DNA from: Eledone cirrhosa
Lineage: Eukaryota; Mollusca; Cephalopoda; Octopoda; Eledonidae
DNA length: 64,000 nt
Assembly (NCBI GenBank): GCA_964016885.1
Contig: OZ024741.1
Location: 26,271,935-26,335,934, forward strand
Direction of reading: 5' to 3'
Part shown: piece by piece, positions 20,037-30,589 of the stretch
Numbering within the stretch: the stretch's first letter is position 1
Layout of the letters: every line of letters begins with the position of its first letter
Translations under genes and position numbers: made by a program
Notes under the pieces: model-generated
What the model saw: the letters and a program-made list of their open reading frames with translations, nothing else
Told to the model about the DNA's origin: nothing
The model's database searches: none

Positions 20037-22126
20037 TCAAAACAAGATACTGTAAACAGTAAAAAGGAAACTCAGAGTGTTAAATTTTCCCAATGAAGCT
20101 CCATTGCAAAGATTTTGTAAACAAAAACAATAAAATTTTGGTTCTTCCACAGTTGGAATCTGACTAATATTGCGACAGCCTTCTTGGTAATTTATATCCA
20201 AAAGATCAAAGTATTTTTTTTGCTCAGTGGTGACACATTTGCGATCAACTTTTAGAAGCTCTAAAAAATAAAACAGTAATATATCTTATATGAAGCATTG
20301 TGAAATATGTGGTTAGGATTGTTTCGGGAAAGCCAGTACGATGTTAGGTAGAAGTACAGGAGTGAAATAAAAATAAAAAAAGCAACAGTTTACACTTTTA
20401 CCTTATATTTCATGATATTTCAGAGTTATGACCTCTCTTTCATAAGAAAAGAATTGGAGAGTGGTATATTGTGATGAGCTGAGTTCTGTGGTGATATTGG
20501 GTTGGAGAAGTAATGACATGTGCAGACATAGTTATAACAACCAATCAGCTTCATGTAATTCATGTTTTGTTAATGAGAAGTCTTAACTTATTGATAGGGA
20601 TTGCCTCTTTCATTTATAAGTTTCCAATGTTTTGTTCTGTGGTAACAAATCAAACTTATCTGATAAGTTAAATTATATTTCACTCATCATCATCGTTTTT
20701 ACATCCATTTTTCCACACTTGCATCAGGTGGACAGGTCCTTCCTCAGCATCTCTCCACTTGTTATGTTTCTTTGTCATCAGCTATGTGAGGTCAGCTCTC
20801 ACCACCTCTACTCAGGGCTTTCTTGGTTTATCTCTACTGCAGCTTCCTTCCACTGGCAATTCCGGACACTTCTTCATCCATCAATCATCATTCATGTGCA
20901 TCACATGTCAGTCTTCTCTCCTGTACACCACCTCGGATTCCTCTTAAACCCAGTTTCTCCCTCAGATCACCCAAGCTCTTGATATATATGGGAATATTTA
21001 TCTAAACATCTCTTAAATATGCTGTGATGGAACTTGTGAGTGGTCGAGCCCTAGGTCTGTCTTGATCAAAGACATCCAGCTGTGACCACCCTGTCTCATA
21101 TTCTAAGAAGATAGGTTGTGATTTGAGGGAGATGTAACTGTTATTTCTAGCAAGTCAACATGCAGCAAGAAACTCCCTCATTGCATGATTTACAGTTTTG
21201 GTTGTAGTTAAACTGTTACATTGTATTAACAGAATCCAAGGTAGACTGTGTAGAGTTAAGTCCATGGGCTGTACTTGTAATCCAAAGGTTTAGCTTTGTC
21301 ACTTTGTTCCACACTGATTCTACCAAAGGATTAAGGGTACTTGTGGAATACTAGCCACCAGTATGCTAATGAACAACTGAATGCTCATCATTGAAACTGA
21401 TGGAGGACCCATCATGTTACAACATAGCAAATAGCCAATGCTGAACATAATCTGGTGTGGTATGAGAAAAAGAACACAAATTGAATGACAAAAAATACTC
21501 ATCATCATCACCGTTTAATGTCTTATTTTCCATGCTAGCATGGGTCAGACGGATCGTCCACCCTATGAGGCATGTCTGGTCAAATGGCCGTGCTCTATCT
21601 TGCTTAAATGGTACTGTATTTTAGCTAGGTTTTTACAGGTGAATGCCCTTCCTAACACCAACTACGTTTATAGTGTGGAACTGGGCTAATAAAGACTTCT
21701 AATTTAGATACAAGGCCAGCAATTGTTGGGAAGGGGAAGTTGATTAAATCGACCCTAGTGCATTACTGGTACTTTATTTTATCAACCCTGTAAGGATGAA
21801 AGGCAAAGCTAACCTCAGTGAGATTTGAACTCAGAACATAAAGGGCTGAAACTCTATGCTGTGAAGCATGTCTGATGCTCTACCGATTCTGCTAATACAC
21901 AACCATGGAGATGATAATAATAATGGTGGTATTTCTCTGGAAGAAAAAAATGGCATTACAATGATAAAAGAAAATTATGAAATATATAAGATATTCTTGA
22001 AAGTCTTACCATTATAATCCAGTGTTGTTTGACATATCTCGCAGCCTGAGGCAATGGTGTACTTGTCTACAGTGAAGTTTAGCACAAGTGAACATTGGTG
22101 ACATACATAACAATTGATGTTGACCA
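20037..22126 (-). CDS. Ly6/uPAR (three-finger) domain protein, two 3' exons, partial
   Basis: The two exons are individually short and found by splice signals. The first, 22126-22010 (minus), follows TATATTTCAG and ends AATG|GTAAGAC. The second, 20260-20037, follows a T-rich tract and TTTTTTAG and ends at TGA. Both meet in phase 1, joining as ...LDYNG-E-LLKVD..., giving about 112 residues without a stop. There are ten cysteines: CYVCHQC, SGCEIC, RKC, EGC and a terminal CFCLQNLCN. The CxxC start, the final C-N and the pattern of five disulfides are those of Ly6/uPAR domains. After LCNGAS comes a hydrophobic tail (LSFLFTVYSILF), as expected of a GPI-anchor signal. The exon carrying the signal peptide was not found upstream, so the gene is 5'-incomplete here. 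Ly6 proteins often act on ion channels or receptors, but no specific role can be read from the sequence. Confidence 0.8.
20261..20684. other. Intronic sequence of the Ly6-type gene, no feature seen
   Basis: AT-rich and without recognised repeats. Confidence 0.5.
20685..21170 (-). repeat. Probable repeat with LINE-type GATGAT end, minus strand
   Basis: It begins CTCATCATCATCGTTTTTAC and TTTTTCCACACTTGCATCAG, the complement of the LINE tail. The next approximately 450 bp is C/T-rich and does not match the LINE 3' UTR. It lies in the Ly6 gene intron. Confidence 0.45.
21171..21494. other. Unassigned intronic sequence
   Basis: Nothing recognised. Confidence 0.4.
21495..21690 (-). repeat. LINE-tail copy, minus strand
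   Basis: Starts CTCATCATCATCACCGTTTA, then CATGCTAGCATGGGTCAGAC and GCCCTTCCTAACACCAACTA, as in the reverse LINE tail. It lies in the Ly6 gene intron. Confidence 0.75.
21698..21905 (-). mobile_element. tRNA-derived SINE, minus copy
   Basis: Complete block order (GATACAAGGCCAGCAATTG tail, CAACCCTGTAAGGATGAAAG centre, GAGATTTGAACTCAG B-box complement, CTCTACCGATTCTGC A-box complement). It sits in the Ly6 gene intron, about 100 bp from the upstream exon. Confidence 0.85.
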
Positions 22127-22179
22127 CTGAAATATAGGACGAACAAGAAATGACAAGGCAATCTATATATCTTCTTCTC

Positions 22180-22640
22180 TCACTTATTCTTGAGAGGGTC
22201 GTGGGGGCAGAGTCCTCAAACACTCCTTTTACTGGGTTCTGTCAAGCAACCGTCTCCAACTGATTTAACTGGATCCCCAAGTGAGACCAGCCAAGCTCAT
22301 GGATGTTATCCAATCATCTTGCTCGGGGTCTCCTGCCTGTTGGGTTTGCCCATAAAATCTGTCCAGCAATTCTTTCCTGAGACATTCTAACCACATGCCG
22401 ATAGTATCAGACCTGTGATATTTCAATTCGGAGATGTAGTGACTGATCTCCAAACTATGCACTCTATTGAGTAACGTTACTCCAAAAACCCTTCGAAGGA
22501 ATTCACAAGCACTGATACCATCTATTCCTGTGTCTACCAGATAACTATGAATGTTGTTAGACAATAATCTGACCTCATCATCATAGCAGCCTTCAATCAT
22601 ACTTGTTGAAAAGTATGTATATATAGATTCGTAATTCATG
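22180..22640 (-). pseudogene. LINE C-terminal fragment, second LINE family
   Basis: The minus strand encodes FLRRVFGVTLLNRV, SLEISHYISELKYHRSDTIG and MWLECLRKELLDRFYGQ, a reverse-transcriptase C-terminal region homologous to the plus-strand fragment at 36080-36460. Only this end is present, so it is a 5'-truncated insertion. Its family differs from the LINE at 214-2998. Confidence 0.75.
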
Positions 22641-22784
22641 TTGGAGTTGTAGGGGTGCTGTAGTCACATACAGCATATCTTAGGTATTTAAAAAAACCTG
22701 ACAGAACCAATCTGCTCTACAGGTCTGAACATACTAGATCTCTTGCAGAGAGAGAGTGATAGAGACGAAATAAGAAATACTTCC

Positions 22785-22965
22785 GTTGACCCTTGTAGTG
22801 TGTGGCCACTTGTAGTGGGTGGTCGTTTTTGTTTTTGTTTCCCTTTTTTCTCTTTTCTCTCGCTCTGATCATATATTTTGGTGTGTTGTATTTGTGAGGT
22901 TCTTAGCAATGGTTTATTTATTTATTATATGTGTTTATAATTTCATTCTGAAAGAATTGTGAACG
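22785..22965 (+). repeat. Dispersed repeat family X, partial plus copy
   Basis: Matches 36620-36800 in order: TGTGTGGCC, TGGTCGTTTTTG, TCATATATTTTGGTGTGTTG, TTTCATTCTGAAAG. Confidence 0.6.
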
Positions 22966-22971
22966 AACAAT

Positions 22972-23163
22972 AATTGTTTCTACTTTAGGCACAAGGCCAG
23001 CAATTACCCAGTGCATTACTGGTACTTTATTTTATCGACCCCGTAAGGATGAAAGGCAAAGTTAACCTAGGCGGGATTTGAACTCGGATCATAAAGGGAG
23101 GTAACTCTATGCTTCAAAGCATGGCGCCCGACCCTCTACCAATACTGCCAATCCACCACCCTA
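22972..23163 (-). mobile_element. tRNA-derived SINE, minus copy
   Basis: Near-consensus copy: tail TTGTTTCTACTTTAGGCACA, centre CGACCCCGTAAGGATGAAAG, B-box complement GGATTTGAACTCGG and head CCAATACTGCCAATCCACCA. Confidence 0.9.
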
Positions 23164-23284
23164 ACAATAATGGCAGTGTCACAGCATGGCCTGAGCCTGT
23201 CGGCTGGAACATGTAAACATAATAGAATGATAGAGAATTTGTAATGTTATTTATACAACTGTGAATAAAATAACTACTAGACAT

Positions 23285-23450
23285 AGAGGAAGAATCAACC
23301 CCAGTAGTAAACTGGTACTTTTTCCATCGATCTCGAAAAGATGAAAGGCAAAGTTGATTATGACCGAGTTTGAACTCAGAATACAGAGGACCAGAATAAA
23401 TACCGTAAAGTATTCTATCTACCATTCTAACAACTCTACAAATGTATCGC
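23285..23450 (-). mobile_element. tRNA-derived SINE, old minus copy
   Basis: Recognisable but diverged (AAACTGGTACTTTTTCCATC, AAAGATGAAAGGCAAAGTTG, GAGTTTGAACTCAG). Confidence 0.65.
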
Positions 23451-23589
23451 CTATACTTGTTGAAATGGTGATGGATAAATCTCTAAATATATATAATACA
23501 CATTGAAAACGTCCGTCTCGTATTTAGAGTGGGTCAGGGGTAAGGAAATATGGAGGATGTCTCAGTTCTAATATAGACATTACTCTTCA

Positions 23590-23822
23590 AATACCGGTCG
23601 TTCTCCGACAGGTTTGCGGTTGTACCCTTGGCAGTGGAGACTTCTGGTGTCCTCCGTCCTAGGGCTACCTCCCTACTCACCACCATAGGCGCTGAGCTGG
23701 CCAGCCGCAGGTGTGAGCCCCGCGAGTTGGAGTGGCTTTTCCAGCGCGTCTCCCTTGCGTCCTCTGGGGAAACACCTCCATTCTGTCCGCCGGGGCTGTG
23801 GGGAGGCCACCAATATCATTGA
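23590..23822 (+). pseudogene. Retroelement C-terminal domain fragment
   Basis: Encodes VETSGV, TSLLTTIGAELAS and CEPRELEWLFQRVSLA. It is a partial copy of the domain seen more fully at 28985-29510. Truncated at both ends. Confidence 0.7.
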
Positions 23823-24079
23823 CTGACTTGTCATTTTATCAGATGGATATCATTTATTTAAATGATAAATATAGACATTTAGTTCATGATTGGCTTTGTT
23901 TTTATGAATGTATTATTTACACGATGGTCACGAGATGTTTTGTTTATTGTTGGCTTTGTTTCCTGTGTGTATTATTTATGTATAGGGCATTCAATAGTTA
24001 CTTTACGTTTGTTCTAAGTATAGCTACGTTCAGATTTATGTATTTGACAGTCCTACTTGCTTATTTATATACAAAAATG

Positions 24080-24084
24080 TATAC
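24080..24084. repeat. Target-site duplication TATAC, left copy
   Basis: Directly abuts the 5' LTR and is repeated at 28268-28272. Confidence 0.92.
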
Positions 24085-24335
24085 TGTGGGTATGGTGTGG
24101 CGTGCGGTGACCGGAAGCGGGGTAGTGCTTGACTGGAAGGATGCTTGGCCGGAAGGATGCTCGACTGGAAGGACCAGCAGAGGGCCTCTCTAGTGGTGAC
24201 CAGCAACGGTGTAGACGCGAGTTTTGGCAGCTCCCGGTGTTAAGCAGTTGAACGCATGTGGAAGAGGAGTAACCTGCAGTGGAATTTAGCGGCGCCTATG
24301 AAAAGCGGTAAGTGAGATAGCTTTTTCTAACCACA
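24085..24335 (+). repeat. 5' LTR (251 bp)
   Basis: Begins TGTGGGTATGGTGTGGCGTG and ends TTTCTAACCACA. It is followed by AGCTATTTCGGCACTGG and an A-rich leader before gag. Confidence 0.94.
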
Positions 24336-24456
24336 AGCTATTTCGGCACTGGAAACAGATCTGATTGAAATAAAAAAAAAAAAATTAAAAAAAGCTACTG
24401 GAAAAACAGAGGAGTCTGTTGTTTTTTTTATCACGTACCGCAAGACAAATTAGAAG

Positions 24457-25213
24457 ATGGCGACAAGACTACGAACAAGCGAAGCTATCAGGGCATTTAC
24501 CGGGGAAGGTGATGTCGCTTGGCTGCGAAAAGTCCGGCTGGTCGCAAGCTTGCGGAAGATAGAAGATGTGGCTGGCCTCATGGCACTGTACCTCGAGGGG
24601 GACGCGTTGGTACTCTTCCTTGAGTTGGACGAATACAGCCAAAGAGATGCGCAAAAGATTGAGAGGCGCATGATAGATGCATTCGCAGAGGGACCGTTGG
24701 CGGCTTTTGCTAAGCTGGCGAAAATTAGATGGAATGGTAAATGCGTCGACATTTTCGCAGCGGAAATACGGCGATTGGCTATGTTGGCTGGATATCAGGT
24801 GGAATGCGAACGCAAGGTGCGGTTGGCGTTCATAAATGGATTTCCAGATGACATAGCGGTGAAACTGCAGCAAGTCCCAGGTTACAAAGAAATGGAAATT
24901 CGTTCACTGGTGGAACAAGCCCGGATCATAGCAGAAGATGCCAAAAAGAGTGTTGCGGCGATAGCAACTACAGAGGCTCAAGACAGCTGGCAGCGAAATG
25001 GTGAAAGGGAGGCAACCACGGCACGCGGTCACCCGCGAACGTTTAGAGGTCGCTGTTTTCGGTGCCAGGGCCCGCACATGGCTAGAGACTGCAGAGTCAA
25101 GGCCGGAAATAATATGCTACCGGTGTAAGCGACCAGGCCACATCGCTACTAACTGCGACCAGGGAAACGATCCAAGGGGAACTACTGCGCCGGTAGTTGC
25201 CCCTTACGAGTAG
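24457..25213 (+). pseudogene. gag: gag, frameshifted
   Basis: The start MATRLRTSEAIRAF matches the intact gag at 5372-6133, and the frame then continues for about 215 residues. One codon is lost near residue 21. A 2-nt deletion near 25095 (GAGTC where the sister has GAGAGTC) puts the second zinc knuckle (CYRCKRPGHIATNC) in another frame, which ends at the TAG at 25211. The first knuckle CFRCQGPHMARDC is intact. Not translatable as one protein without frameshifting. Confidence 0.9.
25162..25203 (+). promoter_or_regulatory. Programmed -1 ribosomal frameshift signal, gag/pro junction
   Basis: Slippery heptamer GGGAAAC at 25162-25168, 7-nt spacer, stem strand 25176-25185 (GGGGAACTAC), 7-nt loop, and return strand 25193-25203 with one bulged G. 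Identical in layout to the minus-strand element, although the upstream gag here is frameshifted. Confidence 0.85.
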
Positions 25214-25642
25214 CGGCGCTGCCCGTGGTGGAAGTCTTCGTGAGGGGAAAGCCACAGTGAGCCCTCGTGGTCACGGGCTGTACAACGACACTGGTGACCG
25301 CGGGGGTGGTGGAGAGGGAAGAGCAGCGTAAGGGCAGTCGACGGCAGGAAAATTGAATGCCAAGGTCGCAGCGAGATGGAAATAGCGGTACGGGGAAGGA
25401 AAATAAGGCTTTCTGCCATCGTAGTAGACAGCGTGGTGGATGGGATCGGCGTGGTTATGGGCATGGACACAATTGGCCGTCTAGGAGGCGTCACAGTGAA
25501 CAACGTCGGTGTGTCATTTGGCGCCGCTGCATCGGTATGCGCTGTGAGTGTGCGACAGGAGAACCAGAAGGCCCACGAGGAGAAATACCCCGCTTACACT
25601 GTGCAGGACAAAAACTTCAAGGCCGTGTTCGATGGGCACTGA
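25171..25642 (+). pseudogene. Protease region, broken
   Basis: The frame begins in the -1 register after the frameshift site. It has a TGA at about 25258 (CAG TGA where the sister has CAG CGA) and the active-site region reads VVTGCTTTLVT, so the catalytic Asp is not visible. An 8-bp deletion near 25305 shifts the frame, and another TGA (CGA in the sister) ends the piece at 25642. It is related to the aspartic proteases of retroelements but cannot be active. Confidence 0.8.
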
Positions 25643-25693
25643 TGGGTTGTTGAGTGGTACTGGAAGGGAGAACCACCAACACTGAAGACCAAA

Positions 25694-27460
25694 GTGGGCT
25701 GCTATCAACACACATTGAAGGGAAACGCTAGGAGCGAGTTCGAGCGAGAAGTAGAGAGATGGATCGAAGAGGGCATACTGCTTCCCTGGAAAGAGGAGGT
25801 GAAGTGCGGAGTATTGCCGCTAATGGCGGTGGTGCAACCCACGAAGAACAAGGTGAGACCGGTGCTGGACTTTCGGGAGCTGAACGAGCACATGTCATGC
25901 CACACGGGTGGCGAGGTCACGGATGTCTGTGGGGAAACCCTGCGTGAGTGGAGACGCATGACGGGGGGTTTAGCAATCGTAGATCTAAAGTCAGCATACT
26001 TGCAATCGCATATAGATGAGAAGCTCTGGCAGTATCAGCTGGTCAGGTATAAGGGCCGGACATATTGCCTGACCAGGCTCGGTTTCGGGCTGAGCTCCGC
26101 ACCGAAGATCATGGCGGCGGTCCTCAAGACCATTCTGGGAAAGGCCGACAAGATGAAGAGGGCCACTAACTCCTATATTGACGACATCCTAGTGGACGAG
26201 TCTGTGGTGTCGGCGGCGGAATTCACGAGCCATTTACAGGGGTATGGACTGGCTGCGAAGCCGTCAGAAGCATTGGAGGGAGGAGCCGCGCTGGGACTTA
26301 GACTACGGCGAGACAGGATGGGCGTCTTGGTATTCCAGAGGGGAAATGAAGTTCCAGAACTGGGACCAAGTATGAGTAGGCGGGAGCTTTTCTCGGTGTG
26401 TGGAAAGTTGGTGGGTCACTACCCGATTGCTGGGTGGCTCTGGACGGCATGCAGCTATGTCAAGAGACGAGCGAGAGTAGTGACTTGGAGTGACAGAGTG
26501 GGAGAGAGGACGGTGGCCATGATGCAGGAGATCGTGGGGAGGGTGAAGGCCGACGACCCAGTGCGGGGACACTGGTATGTTCCCAAATCACAGAGCGGGA
26601 CCGTATGGTGCGGCGATGCCAGCAGCATAGCGCTGGGTGTCACGTTGGAGATAGGAGGTGTTGAGGTCAAGGATGCAGCCTGGTTTAGGAAGAAGGACGA
26701 CTGCAACCACATCAATGTGGCTGAGTTGGACGCAGTGTTGAGAGGGGTGAACCTCGCCCTGAGGTGGGGACTGCGCACCATCGAGATACGCACCGACTCG
26801 GCTACTGTACTCGGATGGGTGAGATCAGTGCTCACCAGTGAGAAGAGAGTGCGAACGAGAGGGGCGGCGCAGATGCTGATAAAGCGCCGCCTGGGAACTT
26901 TAGGAGAGCTGGCCACCGAGTTTGACCTGAGGCTGAGCATAGTTTTCGTGCCCTCAGAGAAAAATAGGGCGGACATCTTAACTAGGGTGAAGAAAGCCTG
27001 GATGGAAGCGCCGGAGGAGGTAGAAGATGAGATAGCTGCCGTGTGTCGGCTGACCGAGTCGGATCTGAAAGGGTTGCATGACATGCACCACATGGGAGTG
27101 GATAGGAGCCTGTTCCTAGCCAGGAGAATCGACTCGGACGTTAACAGACACAGTGTTCAAAGGGTGGTTAGAGGCTGCGTCCGATGTCAGTCCATTGATC
27201 CCGCCCCGGGTGTACACGAAACGGGAAGCCTCCCGGTGGATCGCGACTGGAAGCGATTGGCGGTGGATGTAACGCACTACCGACAGGAAACGTACCTCTC
27301 GATGGTCGCCTGTGGACCAGGACGGATGGCGATATGGAGGGAGATGAAGACTGGAACGGCCGAGGAAATCATGCGGACGTTGAGAGAGGTGTTCTTGGAG
27401 CAGGGCCCTGTGGATGAACTGCTGATGGACAACAGCGCAGCATCCGCTAGGAGGCGCTGA
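25694..27460 (+). pseudogene. pol: Reverse transcriptase, RNase H and integrase N-terminal half (588-codon open frame)
   Basis: A long uninterrupted part of pol. RT: VRPVLDFRELNE (residues about 54-65), GLAIVDLKSAYLQ (92-104), LGFGLSSAP (129-137) and catalytic YIDD (161-164). RNase H: WCGDASS (Asp308), AELDAVLRG (Glu344), RTDSATVLGW (Asp368) and the RADILTR segment (Asp427). Integrase: HHCC-like LHDMHHMGVDR ... GCVRCQ (Cys495, Cys498), then the first catalytic Asp in AVDVTHYR and the second in LLMDNSAA. The frame fails at ASARRR-stop, where a small indel precedes EMLDGWKVDRFF. RT and RNase H look complete and keep their catalytic residues, unlike in the minus-strand copy. Confidence 0.92.
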
Positions 27461-28016
27461 GGGAGATGCTCGATGGATGGAAGGTGGACCGTTTCTTCAG
27501 AGCAGCGCACAGGCCGAGCGGAAATGGAATTATGGAGCGACACCACCGGACGATCAAGGCAATGGCAGAGCGGGGCCATATCTCACCAATAGAGGCAGTG
27601 TTCTGGTACAACATGTCCCCTCGGGTGGGACAGGTCGAGGAATCGGTGCCACACAGAGCAGTATTCAGAATCACCCGTGCACGCCACCACAACGGCCAGT
27701 GGGGAGAGAGAGTGCGTTCGTGCAGGTGGGCGAAGAAGTCTGGGTTAAGCCCCCAGATGCACGTTGGACATCTCAATGGGGAAGGGGAACGGTGACGGCC
27801 GTAAATTCCCAGAACAATGTGTCCGTGGACGGAGTACCACGTCATGTCCTGGATGTCCGTAGAATCACTGTGTCAACGGACTCCGAGGAAGAGGAAACCC
27901 AAAGTGCTGCCCCAACACTGCGGAGATCGCAAAGAAGTCGTAAACCACCAACCTGGACAGCAGACTTTCATATGCAGAAGGACGAGGGGAAATTGATCCT
28001 TGAGATCAGGGGGGCG
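27461..28016 (+). pseudogene. Integrase C-terminal part, in two frames
   Basis: Frame one (from 27466) encodes HRPSGNGIMERHHRTIK, which carries the catalytic Glu of the DDE core, then SPIEAVFWYNMSP. After a second indel near 27735 the other frame gives VWVKPPDARWTSQWGRGTVTAV and HVLDVRRITV, an SH3-like C-terminal integrase region, then an acidic and serine/arginine-rich end. A G-rich, purine-rich stretch (about 28005-28014) before the LTR is a candidate polypurine tract. Confidence 0.85.
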
Positions 28017-28267
28017 TGTGGGTATGGTGTGGCGTGCGGTGGCCGGAAGCGAGGGAGTGCTCGACCGGAAGGGTGCTTGGCTGGAAGGATGCTCGACCGG
28101 AAGGGCCAGCAGAGGGCCTCTCTAGTGGTGACCAGCAACGGTGTGGACGCGAGTTTTGGCAGCTCCCGGTGTTAAGCAGTTGGACGCACGTGGAAGAGGA
28201 GTAACCTGCAGTGGAATTTAGCGGCGCCTATGAAAAGCGGTAAGTGAGATAACTTTTTCTAACCACA
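28017..28267 (+). repeat. 3' LTR (251 bp)
   Basis: Same TGTGGGTATGG start and TTTCTAACCACA end as the 5' LTR, with a modest number of substitutions. Confidence 0.94.
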
Positions 28268-28272
28268 TATAC
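28268..28272. repeat. Target-site duplication TATAC, right copy
   Basis: Partner of 24080-24084. Confidence 0.92.
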
Positions 28273-28574
28273 ATAATTTGATTACTTGTACATGCAATAT
28301 TTATTAGAATGCGGTTGAAGTGTGCATGCATTTTGGGGTCACCCTGTATATATAATATTGGAGTGTTGGGAAATATAATTATTTAGAGATTATTTAAATA
28401 ATTCAAACATACTATCAACATGAATAAACAAAAACATGAATTAAGCTGTTAAAATATTTAAAAGGAACAGAAAATCAAACTTGACAATTATTACATGTCA
28501 AGAGTTGTTTCCCTTGACTGTTAGAAAAATGTAAAAAAATATAAATCATTGACAAATGTAGATATTTCTTCTCC
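28273..28574. other. Unassigned AT-rich sequence
   Basis: No gene or repeat recognised. Confidence 0.4.
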
Positions 28575-28960
28575 CTACTCTCGAGTTTTGAATAATCGTC
28601 CTCACAACCCCGCTTATTCATTTTTCAAATTTTTTTCACCAGCCCCCGCTCTTATTCCAATACCCCACCACATCTGCTTATTAAAATTTTCGAATCTATC
28701 TCCGGTAAAATTTTATTTTAAGTGGTAGCATCCCTGCGACAATTAATTTTCTTTAGCCATTAAAAAACATTATACATCCTATTTATTTTATAATGTATGG
28801 GATTTCTAGTAATGTACTCTTTTGTCATGTATAATGTTTTTAATGCATAAGGAAAATTGTTGCAGGAATGCTACCACGTAAAATAAAATTTCGCCGGAGA
28901 TAGACTAGAAAAATTTAATAAGCAGGGTGGGGTGAAACAATTTGAAAAATGAATAAACTA
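28575..28960. repeat. Fold-back MITE, about 145-bp arms
   Basis: The left arm (GCTTATTCATTTTTCAAATT ... AAAAAACATTATACAT) is the reverse complement of the right arm (ATGTATAATGTTTTTAATGC ... AATTTGAAAAATGAATAA), with some mismatches. The centre is near 28765-28825. The same family as the copies at 18395 and 19755, here arranged as an inverted pair. Confidence 0.8.
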
Positions 28961-28984
28961 TCTATGTCACTGTGGACTCTTTCA

Positions 28985-29510
28985 ACCTCCACCCCCTTTT
29001 TTGTCGCTACAGTGCCTGCTGCCTTCCATGCCATACTGCCCTCAACGAGGTCATAAAGCATGGCTTGGACGCTGCAGGCTTCTCCTCCCAGCTCCAGCCA
29101 GTGGGGCTGGACCAAAGGGACGGCAAAAGGCCAGACGATATGACCATCTTCCCGTTCCGCGGTGGAAAACCCCTCGCCTGGGATGCCACTTGCAGCGATA
29201 CTTTCTTCAGTCGCAACCTGGTACAATCTGCAACTAACCCAGGTTTTGCTGCACTTTGGGCTGAGGAGAGCAAACTCTCCAAGTACCGGTCACACTCTGA
29301 CAGGGTGGCGGTCGTGTCTTTGGCAGTGGAGACTTCTGATGTCCCTGGCCCTAACGCTACCTCCCTACTTACCACCATAGGCGCTGAGCTGGCCAGCTGC
29401 AGGTGTGAGCCTCGCGAGTTGGAATGGCTCTTCCAGCGCATCTCCCTTACCATCCTCTGGGAAACACCTTCTCCATTCTGTCCACCGGGGCTGTGGGGAG
29501 GCCAGCACGT
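28985..29510 (+). pseudogene. Retroelement C-terminal domain with RPD...WDATC motif
   Basis: An open frame gives RYSACCLPCHTALNEVIKHG, PVGLDQRDGKRPDDMTIFPF, GGKPLAWDATCSDTF and CEPRELEWLFQRISL. This domain is common at the end of reverse-transcriptase proteins in invertebrate genomes. The KRPDD...WDATCSD spacing is reminiscent of the PD-(D/E)XK fold of endonuclease domains in some LINEs; that reading is inference. No RT core is present upstream. Confidence 0.65.
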
Positions 29511-29639
29511 GGGATCCTATTTGCTCTTAATACAGAGAGATGGGGAGGGCGAGACAAGTGGAGGCGATGACAGTGGGAGTTCGGCTCTTCCGTGTTCAGA
29601 CACATTGCACCTGTCATGTGGATCATGTAAGCAGGAAAC

Positions 29640-30160
29640 AAGCGCTACCAAATTCTCAGAGGGCTCTATAGAAACAGTAGATAGCTTCTGCTACTTAGGT
29701 GACCGAATTAGCAGTGGAAGTGGGTGTTCTGAAAGTACAGTAGCCAGAGTAAGAGCAGGATGGAGGAAGTTCAAGGAACTACTACCACTGCTGGCTACAA
29801 AAGGCTTCTCCCTCAGAATAAAAGGCAGACTATATGATGTGTGCGTACGTACAGCTATGTTACATGGTTGCGAGACTTGGGCGGTGTGTGCAAAAGACTT
29901 GCATAGATTGGAAAGAAATTAAGCCTACATGCTCCAATGGATGTGTAATAATAATATGCAAGAACGGCGAAGCATAAATGAACTGAGAGGGAAACTAGGC
30001 ATAAGAGGAATCAAATACTGTGTGCCGGAGAGGAGATTGTGTTGGTACGGACATGTGTTGTATATGAAGGATGACAACTGCATAAAGACGTGCAGAATGC
30101 TCAAAGTCATTGGAAGCCTTGGAATGGGGAGACCCAGGAAGACCTGGGATGAGGTGAGAC
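29640..30160 (+). pseudogene. LINE C-terminal domain fragment
   Basis: Homologous to 2035-2525 and 6661-7140: DSFCYLGDRISSGSG, KGRLYDVCVRTAMLHGCET, RRLCWYGHVLYMKDD, GRPRKTWDEV. One stop (TAA at about 29920) interrupts it. It directly continues from the neighbouring fragment of a different element, so the two were joined by insertion or rearrangement. Confidence 0.8.
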
Positions 30161-30589
30161 ATTACTATGGCTCAGAAAACATTAAATACTAATTTCAATA
30201 TCTATGTTGTCGTGAAACTAACAGTTAGCCTTAATAAGCAGTCAGTTGTTGCCAGGCTTCTTGTTTTGAGAAACCTGTATTCTGGCTTGATACTTGCTCA
30301 AAATCTCTTGCACCAACATCAGAATGAACTGTAAATGGCGATTCTAGTCATTTGTGAGCATTGGTCACAGGAAAACTAGAAAACTAATCCCTTGAGCCAA
30401 TTGCTACCAAACTAAAACACTCTATCAAAGACTACTAGGACTTCATTACAGAAAAGATTCACCATTTAAGCCTGTGAATGGTTGTGCATTCCACAACCAT
30501 ATCTACCTTTCACTGTAATTCCTAAACTCCATCAGTGTGACAAGTCTGGACATTTAAATTACAGGTACAAGTACAATTTATCCAACAGG
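30161..30589. other. Unassigned sequence
   Basis: No gene or known repeat seen. Confidence 0.4.

Larger units (their letters stand above)
24085..28267 (+). mobile_element. Ty3/gypsy-like LTR retrotransposon, plus strand, full-length but inactive
   Basis: A 4183-bp element with two 251-bp LTRs and perfect 5-bp flanking duplications. The order is LTR, gag, protease, RT, RNase H, integrase, LTR. It is the same family as the element at 2999-6430 but keeps the integrase. Gag, protease and integrase are broken by small deletions and stops listed under those parts. The gag/pro frameshift signal is conserved. Confidence 0.95.

Noticed and set aside
20632..20982. 116-codon open frame on the plus strand in the Ly6 intron
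   Set aside because: C/T-rich repeat sequence beginning with a LINE-tail complement; no domain or splice context.
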